Shown here: one piece after another, positions 1 to 6,430 of the stretch | Layout: each line of letters opens with the position of its first letter | How positions within the stretch are numbered: position 1 is the first letter of the stretch | IMG/VR virus record: IMGVR_UViG_3300048547_000037 | Coordinates: 1-22,532 of that record | Strand: one strand, 5' to 3' | Source: a virus | DNA length: 22,532 bases | Program-made: the position numbers and the translations under genes | Notes under the pieces: generated by a model | The model's input: the letters and a program-made list of their open reading frames with translations, nothing else | Database searches by the model: none | Told to the model about the DNA's origin: nothing

Positions 1-2
1 CC

Positions 3-872
3 GTCCCGACTTCAGTTTTTAGAATTCAAGGGATTTCCCTTGGCGCGGTTGGTTTGTATTCTTATTTGCTATCGCATGACAACGACAAGCCGGTGACAAT
101 TTCGTTTTGTGCAAATAATTTCAAGGAAGGCAAAGACGCTATTCGCGCCCGGCTGAAGGAACTTGAAACCTTTGGTTTGGTGCGCCTTGAAACTGTAAAA
201 AATGAAGGTGTTTTTCGTGGTTACAATTACCATTTGATTGACCCCACCGCGTCGGAAAATCCGACACCCCGCGTTGGATTACCCGCAACGGAAAATCCGA
301 CACAAAGAAAATATAATGACAATATAGATATCTATAATGATAATATAATATATAATAACAATAAAGAAAATAATATCATAATAGAAAATAATATTCCTCA
401 AAATCCAAAAACGAAAGATTTTCCGCCGCATATTGAAAAAGCGTTTCCGCATTTTGTTGCATTGTTTCCAAAACGAAATCAACCCAAAACCAAGGCGCAA
501 AAACAAAAATGGTTGGATTGCCTTGACAAAATCGAACGCATTGACAAATACAACCTTCGGGACGTTTATGCCGTTTGCAAGCAACTGCGTCAAGATGATT
601 TTTGGCAAAACGTGTTTTTAAGCATTTTAAAGCTGCGTAATAACGACAAAAACGGCGTGAAGTATGTTGACCGCTTTATGTCACAAAACGCCCTTAGAAC
701 GCGCCCAAATGCGTTTAAACGTGTTTCGGGACTTATTGACTTTGTAACGTATGAAGACAAAGGAAAAAAAATAGGGGCGAAAACATCAAATGGAAATTTG
801 TTTGATTACAACTTGAAACAACTACTTTCCGAAACTGAATACAATGAACTATTCAAATACCTTTACAAATGA
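3..872 (+). CDS. Replication initiator-like winged-helix protein, 5' end cut by window edge
   Basis: The frame is open to the left edge. Codons from position 3 continue a typical N-terminus (VPTSVFRIQGISLGAVGLYS), so the TTG at 54 is not the real start, which lies outside the window. The first ~80 visible residues resemble the winged-helix DNA-binding domain of phage and plasmid replication proteins (SFCANNFKEGKDAIRARLKE as helix-turn-helix, then a beta wing). A low-complexity Asn/Ile linker follows (about nt 305-395), then a helical C-terminal domain rich in Lys and Trp that may contact the helicase or primase. The order of DNA-binding domain, disordered linker encoded by AT-rich DNA, and C-terminal interaction domain recalls lambda O. 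It overlaps the next gene by ATGA (869-872) and lies upstream of the primase-helicase. Initiation is inferred from architecture and context; a DnaD-like loader or a transcription regulator is the alternative. Confidence 0.65.
   Translation, partial: VPTSVFRIQGISLGAVGLYSYLLSHDNDKPVTISFCANNFKEGKDAIRARLKELETFGLVRLETVKNEGVFRGYNYHLIDPTASENPTPRVGLPATENPTQRKYNDNIDIYNDNIIYNNNKENNIIIENNIPQNPKTKDFPPHIEKAFPHFVALFPKRNQPKTKAQKQKWLDCLDKIERIDKYNLRDVYAVCKQLRQDDFWQNVFLSILKLRNNDKNGVKYVDRFMSQNALRTRPNAFKRVSGLIDFVTYEDKGKKIGAKTSNGNLFDYNLKQLLSETEYNELFKYLYK
251..303. repeat. Two iteron-like direct repeats
   Basis: A 15-base word, CGGAAAATCCGACAC, occurs exactly at 253-267 and again at 289-303, start to start 36 bases. 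The first copy lies within a perfect inverted repeat, GTCGGA-AAA-TCCGAC (251-265). The spacer has a further inverted pair (CGTTG / CAACG). The repeats sit inside the initiator-like gene directly before an AT-rich tract, the layout of initiator-binding sites. They also encode a repeated peptide (ENPT), so protein-level repetition is an alternative reason. Confidence 0.6.
304..400. other. AT-rich tract, candidate origin unwinding element
   Basis: Roughly nine in ten bases are A or T over about 90 bases, with many ATAAT/TATA steps, in contrast to the 40%-GC-like flanks. It encodes the Asn/Ile-rich linker of the initiator-like protein and follows the two iteron-like repeats, as a DNA unwinding element would. 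Origin function is inferred. Confidence 0.5.
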
Positions 873-1252
873 AAACAAACGACAATTTTGCTTATGATTT
901 GGAAGTCGGACAAAGGGGCGAAAACATATTTGCCGACCTACTTACGGGAAAAAAAATTGAAGTCAAAACCGACTTCATTGCGTCGCGAACCGGGAACCTT
1001 TATGTTGAATTTGAATGTTGGGGAAAACGAACCGGACTTGCAACAACCAAGGCGGATTTTTGGGTTTTCCTAATCATGAAACAAGGGACAAACAAAAATG
1101 AATTTGGACTTGACGAAATAGAAATTATTAAGTTTGTCAGCACAAATCGACTTAAAACCATTTGTCGCGAATGGTTGAAACACAATGAAAAAGTCAAAGG
1201 CGGACGCGAATCAAACGCCTTTGGTTGTTTAATTAAAATCAATGATATATGA
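869..1252 (+). CDS. PD-(D/E)XK nuclease-like protein
   Basis: 127 residues. The core is D23 (in FADLLTGKK), E31-x-K33 (IEVKTD), an acidic residue followed after a short hairpin by ExK, as in the PD-(D/E)XK nuclease fold. It is followed by a phage-typical segment (TGNLYVEFECWGKRTG and TTKADFWVF) predicted to continue the central beta sheet. Small enzymes of this kind in phage replication modules act on branched or replicating DNA, for example as Holliday-junction resolvases, but the substrate here is unknown. Its ATG overlaps the stop of the initiator-like gene (ATGA), so translation is probably coupled. Fold assignment is moderately firm; role is inferred from position. Confidence 0.6.
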   Translation: MKTNDNFAYDLEVGQRGENIFADLLTGKKIEVKTDFIASRTGNLYVEFECWGKRTGLATTKADFWVFLIMKQGTNKNEFGLDEIEIIKFVSTNRLKTICREWLKHNEKVKGGRESNAFGCLIKINDI

Positions 1253-1377
1253 ACATTTTTAAAAATGAAGTATTGCAATTCAGTTTCTTTGTATTGTTTT
1301 GCGTTTTTACATGGCTTATGTTTTTTGCTAACCTTGCAACGGCGTTTCACGATTGTACAAAATTTTGTACACCATGA
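1249..1377 (+). CDS. Small membrane protein, 42 aa
   Basis: The ORF starts at an ATG overlapping the nuclease stop (ATGA, 1249-1252) and ends at the TGA at 1375-1377. Residues ~9-32 are strongly hydrophobic (LQFSFFVLFCVFTWLMFF), consistent with one transmembrane helix near the N-terminus. Three Cys are present, two of them in the C-terminal tail (DCTKFCTP). No family is recognised. Support is the precise ATGA overlaps at both ends and the lack of any better frame here. Function unknown. Confidence 0.5.
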   Translation: MNIFKNEVLQFSFFVLFCVFTWLMFFANLATAFHDCTKFCTP

Positions 1378-1454
1378 GAACGAAATATGACTTTGCCGCA
1401 ATTGGCTTTTTTGGAATTTTGGTTTGTTTAATTTTTATATTTTTTGCGCAATGA
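1374..1454 (+). CDS. Membrane microprotein, 26 aa
   Basis: This very short ORF is linked to both neighbours by ATGA overlaps (1374-1377 and 1451-1454). After MRTKYDFAA it is almost entirely a hydrophobic helix (IGFFGILVCLIFIFFAQ), so a single-pass membrane peptide with a positively charged start is likely. No family is recognised. The double coupling and the helix make it more credible than a chance ORF, but at 26 codons this stays uncertain. Confidence 0.4.
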   Translation: MRTKYDFAAIGFFGILVCLIFIFFAQ

Positions 1455-1585
1455 AAGATTGGGATTTTATTCAGGCCTGCAAACATTTTAAAACTTTGAA
1501 GGCCGACGAATTTCGTGAAATACTACTGAACAAAGAACACCCGTTGAATGATTATGCGCGTGATTATTTTTATTCAATGGACTAA
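1451..1585 (+). CDS. Small hypothetical protein, 44 aa
   Basis: A soluble, charged 44-residue protein beginning MKDWDFIQACKHFK and ending DYFYSMD. Its ATG overlaps the previous microprotein stop (ATGA). It reads as two short helices and has no recognisable motif. It ends 13 bases before the primase-helicase start and is probably co-transcribed with it. Function unknown. Confidence 0.45.
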   Translation: MKDWDFIQACKHFKTLKADEFREILLNKEHPLNDYARDYFYSMD

Positions 1586-1598
1586 CTAAAAATAAACA

Positions 1599-3281
1599 AT
1601 GATTGAAAAACTTGCAAACCTTGGAATAAATTTGAAGAATAGAACAAACGGGGAATTAAAAACAAAATGTCCGAAGTGTTCACACAACAGAAAAAATAAA
1701 CACGACGAATCCTTGTCGGTTAACATTTCAACCGGACTTTACAATTGCCACAATTGCGGTTGGGCGGGCGGTGTAATGTTTCAAAAAAAATCGGAATACA
1801 TAATTCCGGAAAAAGTAAACGCCGACGTTACCGAACGCGTATTAAAATGGTTTGACGGGCGCGGCATAACCGAACCAACACTTGTTCATTGGCGCATTGG
1901 TGAATCACTTGAATACATGCCGCAAGTGGGTTCAAAGCGTCGTTGTATAAATTTCAACTACTTCCGGGACAATAAGATTGTGAACGTCAAATTTCGTGAC
2001 GGCGAAAAAAACTTCAAAATGACGTCCGGTGCTGAACTTATTTTTTACGGCATTGATAATATAAAAGAATCAAAAACATGTTACATTGTCGAGGGTGAAA
2101 TGGACGCGCTTTCATTGCATGAAGCCGGATTGTATTCTGTTTGTTCAGTTCCAAACGGGGCGTCAAAAGGAAATGCGCGCCTTGATTATTTGGACAACTG
2201 TTTTGAATACTTTAAAAACAAAACCGAAATCGTTCTTTGCACCGATAACGACGACGCCGGGTTGCAATTACGAAATGAACTTGCAAGGCGGTTTGGACAA
2301 CACCGCTGCAAATATGTCGATTTTGGCGACTTTAAAGATGCCAACGAGGTATTGACTACAAAAGGCGCGGAAACGTTACGAAACGTCATCAAAAGCGCGA
2401 AAAACTTTCCATTGGAAGGCGTTTTGAATGTCAATGATATTTGGGAAAACGTTTTGGCGTATAATGAAAAAGGCGTTCAGAATTATTCAATTGGACTTGC
2501 GGAATCGGATTCGTTTTTCAAAATGTCATGGGGCGAATGGACGGTTGTCACCGGCGTTCCCAATTCGGGAAAGTCCGACATTGTTGACCAAATCTTTTGC
2601 AACGTTGCGACAAAATATGGATTCCGTTGCGCTATGTTTGCGCCGGAATCATTTCCATACGAGGGTCATATCAAAAGGATTGCAAACAAACTGAACAACA
2701 AACTTTGCAACAACGACGACCTTGAAAACACAAAGGATTTCATTGAAGAACATTTTCATTGGATTCGGATTGACCTTGAAAATTTGACACTAAAAAACAT
2801 ATTGAATAAGTTCCGGGAACTTGTCTTCCAAAAAGGAATCAACGTTTTTTGTATTGACCCGTTCAATATGCTTGACCATTCGGCGCAAAGGGATTTCAGC
2901 TATATTGGAAAAATACTTTCCGAAATCACACAATTCGTTCAACAAACAAACACCCATTTATTTTTGGTTGCGCACCCGCGAAAAATAGAATCGGAAAATG
3001 GGGTGTACAAAAAGCCGACGTTGTATGACGTTTCGGGTTCCGCTGACTTTTTCAATAAAGCGTACAATGGTTTAATTGTTTACCGTTGCATCGGACAAAA
3101 GACAAGGTACAAATCCGACCTTGTGAAAATATATATTGAAAAAGTAAAGCGCAAGGAAAACGGTCAAATTGGTGATTTTGACGTTGCACCTGACTTTGGT
3201 TCCGGTGGGGTTTACAAACCTATTGACAAAAATGACAAAGCGTTTGAAGTGATAAAGGACAACACGAACATTCCATTTTAA
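1599..3281 (+). CDS. Bifunctional DNA primase-helicase (T7 gp4-like)
   Basis: 560 residues, near the size of T7 gp4. In order: a zinc-binding domain with C24-x2-C27 and C50-x2-C53 (CPKC, CHNC); a TOPRIM primase fold with E165 (VEGEMDA) and D216-N-D218-D219 (CTDNDDAG); and a RecA-type DnaB-family helicase with Walker A G319-x4-GKS326 (GVPNSGKS) and Walker B ending at D420 (VFCIDPF), followed by HLFLVAHPRK, a likely motif H3 region. It would lay RNA primers and unwind DNA at the phage fork as a hexamer. It lies in the replication module behind the initiator-like gene. All catalytic signatures are intact. High confidence. Confidence 0.93.
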   Translation: MIEKLANLGINLKNRTNGELKTKCPKCSHNRKNKHDESLSVNISTGLYNCHNCGWAGGVMFQKKSEYIIPEKVNADVTERVLKWFDGRGITEPTLVHWRIGESLEYMPQVGSKRRCINFNYFRDNKIVNVKFRDGEKNFKMTSGAELIFYGIDNIKESKTCYIVEGEMDALSLHEAGLYSVCSVPNGASKGNARLDYLDNCFEYFKNKTEIVLCTDNDDAGLQLRNELARRFGQHRCKYVDFGDFKDANEVLTTKGAETLRNVIKSAKNFPLEGVLNVNDIWENVLAYNEKGVQNYSIGLAESDSFFKMSWGEWTVVTGVPNSGKSDIVDQIFCNVATKYGFRCAMFAPESFPYEGHIKRIANKLNNKLCNNDDLENTKDFIEEHFHWIRIDLENLTLKNILNKFRELVFQKGINVFCIDPFNMLDHSAQRDFSYIGKILSEITQFVQQTNTHLFLVAHPRKIESENGVYKKPTLYDVSGSADFFNKAYNGLIVYRCIGQKTRYKSDLVKIYIEKVKRKENGQIGDFDVAPDFGSGGVYKPIDKNDKAFEVIKDNTNIPF

Positions 3282-3293
3282 AAAAATTTAATT

Positions 3294-3947
3294 ATGACAA
3301 ATATAACAAACGAGGATTGCATGGAATTAATGTCGCGATTTGACGACAACCATTTTGAACTTGCTATCGTTGACCCGCCTTATGGTATAGGTTTTGGCGA
3401 GTTTAACAGAACAAATAAGGATTCAAATGGCAATAGATATAAAGCCAATAAATACAAACAAGGTAATTGGGATGATTCAATACCGACAGATGATTATTTT
3501 ATAGAGTTAAAAAGAGTAAGTAAAAACCAAATAGTTTGGGGTGGTAATTACTTCCCATTTCTTTGGAAAAAAGGATGTAAAGGGTTTATTTTTTGGTTTA
3601 AAGATAACCCTGTACCAAACTTTTCTGATGGCGAATTAGCTTACACAAGTTTTAATAAAGTGGCTAAACAATTTAATTATCGCTATTATGGAAATTTAGA
3701 AGGTAATACATCGGCAAAAGAAAAATATCACCCAACACAAAAACCCGTTTCACTTTATGAATGGCTTTTGATGAATTATGCAAAAGAAGGCGACAAAATC
3801 CTTGACACCCATTTGGGTTCCGGTTCAATTGCAATTGCATGTCACAACCTTGGATTTGATTTGACGGCGTGCGAAATTGACAAAGAGTATTTTGACGCCG
3901 CAATGAAACGACTTGAACAACACAAAGCACAACAAAGATTGTTTTAA
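3294..3947 (+). CDS. DNA methyltransferase, probably N6-adenine, beta-class order
   Basis: 217 residues. The catalytic motif D27PPY30 precedes the cofactor motif (LDTHLGSGS, 170-178), the order of beta-class amino-methyltransferases. A conserved HPTQKP (146-151) comes just before the cofactor domain. DPPY favours adenine N6 over cytosine N4 as target. It has no restriction partner nearby, so it is an orphan enzyme that may protect phage DNA or mark it. The middle third (about nt 3396-3714) is more AT-rich and uses AGA and TTA codons that are scarce in the flanks, suggesting that the segment was exchanged. It overlaps the next gene by one base (TAATG). Confidence 0.88.
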   Translation: MTNITNEDCMELMSRFDDNHFELAIVDPPYGIGFGEFNRTNKDSNGNRYKANKYKQGNWDDSIPTDDYFIELKRVSKNQIVWGGNYFPFLWKKGCKGFIFWFKDNPVPNFSDGELAYTSFNKVAKQFNYRYYGNLEGNTSAKEKYHPTQKPVSLYEWLLMNYAKEGDKILDTHLGSGSIAIACHNLGFDLTACEIDKEYFDAAMKRLEQHKAQQRLF

Positions 3948-4156
3948 TGGACTACACAAAAGCATTCCGGGCGAAATCATGGTGCAATAAAAACGGCATC
4001 AAAATATACATTGTCGCAACCAAAAAAGGATTGTTCATTGACATTTGGGACAATGGCAAAATCACACGTTCGCCAAACATATATCGAAACAACAAAGACG
4101 CGTCCAAAAAGATTTGGGAATTGTATTTGTATCTTTGTGAAAAATACAAGTCATGA
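3947..4156 (+). CDS. Small hypothetical protein, 69 aa
   Basis: A basic, soluble 69-residue protein beginning MDYTKAFRAKSWCNKNGIKI with a C-terminal helix ending in CEKYKS. The start shares one base with the methyltransferase stop (TAATG), so translation is probably coupled. The pattern of short beta strands (KIYIVATKKGLFIDIW) then a helix suggests a small compact fold. No family is recognised. Confidence 0.55.
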   Translation: MDYTKAFRAKSWCNKNGIKIYIVATKKGLFIDIWDNGKITRSPNIYRNNKDASKKIWELYLYLCEKYKS

Positions 4157-4317
4157 TATTTTCGTTTAGCTTTTTTCCAATTGAGGGAATTGTGTTTGGT
4201 GTTCACTATATAAATTCAGACAACTATCCTGAATTGTTTCAAGAAGAAGTTGAACAAACGCATCATTCATTGCAATTTTTTATTTTAATTTTTGGAATTT
4301 CAATTGTTTGGAAATGA
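4153..4317 (+). CDS. Small hydrophobic protein, 54 aa
   Basis: Begins at an ATG overlapping the preceding stop (ATGA, 4153-4156) and ends at the TGA at 4315-4317, itself overlapped by the next ATG. It has two hydrophobic stretches (MIFSFSFFPIEGIVFG at the start and LQFFILIFGISIVW at the end) around a polar middle, compatible with membrane attachment. No recognisable family. The evidence is the coupled overlaps and composition. Confidence 0.4.
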   Translation: MIFSFSFFPIEGIVFGVHYINSDNYPELFQEEVEQTHHSLQFFILIFGISIVWK

Positions 4318-4442
4318 AATGGAACTTTACACAAATAGCACAAAAACCCCGTAAACGTCGCAAAGGCGTTCATTCAAAGAATGCATCAAAAGGGCAAACC
4401 GGGTACAAACAACCAAGACGGGGACAAGGGAAAAACAGATAA
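4314..4442 (+). CDS. Very basic 42-aa protein
   Basis: 42 residues, ATGA-coupled to the previous ORF. After MKWNFTQIAQ it is dominated by Arg, Lys, Gln and Gly (KPRKRRKGVHSKNASKG, then RRGQGKNR), with almost no acidic residue. Such composition suggests nucleic-acid binding and intrinsic disorder and resembles tails of ribosomal or DNA-binding proteins. No family could be named. It ends six bases before the next gene. Confidence 0.45.
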   Translation: MKWNFTQIAQKPRKRRKGVHSKNASKGQTGYKQPRRGQGKNR

Positions 4443-4448
4443 AACAAA

Positions 4449-4859
4449 ATGAGGTTTGAAAGTCAAAAAGACTTGGAACGCGAAACAAAAGCAATCAAAA
4501 CTTTTTGCGCCGCTTACAATCTAAACTTTGAAAAACAAAGTGATTGGGACGTTGACTTTGTTGTGTTCAATAGTGAATACAAAACGCATGTTGAAGTCAA
4601 AGGGCGGTTGCGATTGATTAAGGATTGTTTTCCTTTACCTTTAGCAATCCGAAAAATATATAAATTGAAAGAAGTCGCCGAAAATCCAATTGTCATTTGG
4701 GCGTGCTTTGACGGCATTGTTTATGCGAAACTGAATGACTTGATTGGTGAAATAAAAAAAGGCGGAAGGAAACCAAGACAAGGAAGTTCAAACGACATTG
4801 AAATCATGGCATACTATCCGAAACAAGAATCAATCAAGGTTTTAAAATATAATCCCTAA
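4449..4859 (+). CDS. PD-(D/E)XK nuclease-like protein
   Basis: 136 residues. An N-terminal helix with E10/E12 leads to D34-V-D36 (WDVDFVVF) and E49-V-K51 (HVEVKGR), which match the Asp and ExK positions of the PD-(D/E)XK core; later strands (NPIVIWACFDGIVYAKL) fit the rest of the sheet. A role in phage DNA recombination or repair, or cutting at packaging, is possible since it lies directly before the terminase genes. It shares only the core with the other two PD-(D/E)XK proteins in this window. Fold likely, role unknown. Confidence 0.6.
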   Translation: MRFESQKDLERETKAIKTFCAAYNLNFEKQSDWDVDFVVFNSEYKTHVEVKGRLRLIKDCFPLPLAIRKIYKLKEVAENPIVIWACFDGIVYAKLNDLIGEIKKGGRKPRQGSSNDIEIMAYYPKQESIKVLKYNP

Positions 4860-4879
4860 TTAAGGCGGTTTTTTTATTT

Positions 4880-4887
4880 TATCTTTG
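4880..4887 (+). promoter_or_regulatory. Putative promoter -7 box TATCTTTG before terminase genes
   Basis: TATCTTTG matches the Bacteroidota -7 consensus TAnnTTTG. It follows a T-rich run and lies only four bases before the small terminase ATG. No TTG is seen at -33 spacing. Transcription would begin at or almost at the start codon, giving a leaderless or near-leaderless mRNA. Confidence 0.55.
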
Positions 4888-4891
4888 CAAC

Positions 4892-5248
4892 ATGGCTACA
4901 AAAACCAACATACTAAAAAACAATTTGATAAAAGCGTTGGAACAATCACTTGGCGTTGTGACAACTGCATGTAAAAAAGTGAAATGCAATCGGTCAACGT
5001 TTTATAAGTATTACAACAATGACCCGAAGTTCAAAGCCGAAGTCGATGCGATTCAAGACATTGCACTTGACTTTGTTGAATCCAAATTGTTTGAACAAAT
5101 CAAAGACGACAATACAACCGCGACAATCTTTTATCTTAAAACAAAAGGAAAAAAACGTGGTTACATTGAACGCCAAGAAATCCAACACGACGGCACTATC
5201 GAATCAAAAATCATTGAATGGTCACCGGCAACGGAAAACGAAGGGTAA
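4892..5248 (+). CDS. terS: Terminase small subunit
   Basis: 118 residues. Residues ~18-45 form a helix-turn-helix (GVVTTACKKVKCNRSTFYKY), followed by a helix (VDAIQDIALDFVESKLFEQI) and the stretch ATIFYLKTKGKKRGY, a combination typical of phage small terminases of the phBC6A51 homeodomain-like type. The protein would recognise the packaging site and load the large subunit. Its gene precedes and overlaps the large terminase gene by 31 bases. It has its own TAnnTTTG promoter. Confidence 0.85.
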   Translation: MATKTNILKNNLIKALEQSLGVVTTACKKVKCNRSTFYKYYNNDPKFKAEVDAIQDIALDFVESKLFEQIKDDNTTATIFYLKTKGKKRGYIERQEIQHDGTIESKIIEWSPATENEG

Positions 5249-6399
5249 AGGAATTTTGCAACCGCCAATTTTATGAAGCGGTAAATTCAAAACAACGAAT
5301 CAAAATTTTTCAGGGCGGTTCGCGTTCCGGGAAATCATGGGCGTTGATGCAATACTGTCTTTACTTAATTACAACAGAATCAAAACCAATAACCATTTCA
5401 ATTGTCCGGAAAACATTGCCGGCATTGAAACGTTCAGTTCTTAGGGACTTCAATATCATTGCAAAATCCCTTGGCGTTTATTACATGGGTGAATTCAACA
5501 AAACCGAATTGGTGTTCAACTACAATGGACACACAATTGAATTCTTTTCAGCCGACGACGCGCAAAAGATTCGAGGTTCAACGCGTGACGTTCTTTGGTG
5601 TGAAGAATGCAACGAACTGAACATTGAAGACTTTCGACAACTTTCAATGCGTACAAAGCGCGAAATCTTAATGTCGTTCAACCCTTCCGACCCGGTGCAT
5701 TTCATTTACGACCTTTGTGAACGTGATGACGCCGACTTGTTCATTTCAACCTATCGTGACAACAAGTTCATTGCGCCGGAAGTGAAAAAGGAATTGGAAC
5801 GCCTGAAGAAACGCGACCCGGACTTTTGGCGTGTTTACGGTGAAGGACAACGCGCGGTGTTCAGTCAACGACAAATCTTTCGTGATTGGAACTACATTGA
5901 CGAATCGGAATTTCCTGAAGAACTTGATTGGTTCATGGGTTGCGATTTCGGCTACACAAATGACGTCGCGGCGATTTGTTTGATTGCAAAGAAGAATGAC
6001 AAAGTGTTTGTCAAAGAAGTATTGTATAAAACGGGAATGACAAATCGCGACATTGCAAATCATTTAAAGTCGTTGGGACTTGAAAACCTTTTGATGTATT
6101 GTGATTCCGCCGAACCAAAGTCAATTGAAGAATTGCGTCAAATGGGAATCTTGGCAAAGGGTGCAATTAAAGGCGCGGGTTCAATCAATGCCGGATTGTC
6201 ATTAATGAAGGAATTTGATTTCTACATTTCCAACAAAGCAACCAACGTCAAATCCGAACAAATGAAATATGTTTGGGAAGAATTAAAAGACGGTACAATT
6301 ATCAACAAAGCGGTTGACCGCGACAACCACGCAATGGATTGCTTGCGCTATGGGTTGTATTCTAAATTCAAAAACCGAAACGAATTCTTTGTCATTTAA
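5218..6399 (+). CDS. terL: Terminase large subunit
   Basis: 393 residues. Walker A is GGSRSGKS (33-40), Walker B with catalytic acid is VLWCEE (125-130), and the coupling region includes MSFNPSDP. The C-terminal RNase H-like nuclease has D243 (CDFGYTND), D296 (YCDSAEP) and D374 (HAMDCLRYG), the three metal-binding acids. It is the ATP-driven packaging motor and headful or cos nuclease. The ATG at 5218 lies within the small-subunit gene; a shorter product starting further in would lose residues before the ATPase, so this start is preferred. All key residues are intact. Confidence 0.95.
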   Translation: MVTGNGKRRVKEFCNRQFYEAVNSKQRIKIFQGGSRSGKSWALMQYCLYLITTESKPITISIVRKTLPALKRSVLRDFNIIAKSLGVYYMGEFNKTELVFNYNGHTIEFFSADDAQKIRGSTRDVLWCEECNELNIEDFRQLSMRTKREILMSFNPSDPVHFIYDLCERDDADLFISTYRDNKFIAPEVKKELERLKKRDPDFWRVYGEGQRAVFSQRQIFRDWNYIDESEFPEELDWFMGCDFGYTNDVAAICLIAKKNDKVFVKEVLYKTGMTNRDIANHLKSLGLENLLMYCDSAEPKSIEELRQMGILAKGAIKGAGSINAGLSLMKEFDFYISNKATNVKSEQMKYVWEELKDGTIINKAVDRDNHAMDCLRYGLYSKFKNRNEFFVI

Positions 6400-6414
6400 A
6401 ATTTCGTAAATTTG
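6399..6414 (+). promoter_or_regulatory. Putative promoter before portal gene
   Basis: TAAATTTG at 6407-6414 fits the TAnnTTTG -7 box. TTTG lies upstream at 6388-6391, with 15 bases between it and the -7 box, shorter than usual. The 16 bases AAATTTCGTAAATTTG recur identically at 16396-16411 before a tail gene, supporting a shared late-promoter motif. The portal ATG is 16 bases downstream. Confidence 0.55.
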
Positions 6415-6430
6415 AACAAAATTTTCTTTC

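Noticed and set aside
54-56. TTG as start of the first gene
   Set aside because: The frame is open back to the window edge and those codons encode a sensible N-terminus, so this is an internal codon.
279-608. Minus-strand Ile/Tyr-rich hydrophobic ORF that could look like a membrane protein
   Set aside because: Its hydrophobicity comes from reading the AT-rich tract in reverse; it is opposite the initiator-like gene.
1000-1401. Minus-strand ORF of 133 codons
   Set aside because: Antisense to the nuclease and the ATGA-linked microgenes; Cys/Ser-rich shadow without motif or promoter.
4850-4878. Possible terminator before the terminase promoter
   Set aside because: Only a three-pair stem (CCT/AGG) precedes the T run; too weak to call.
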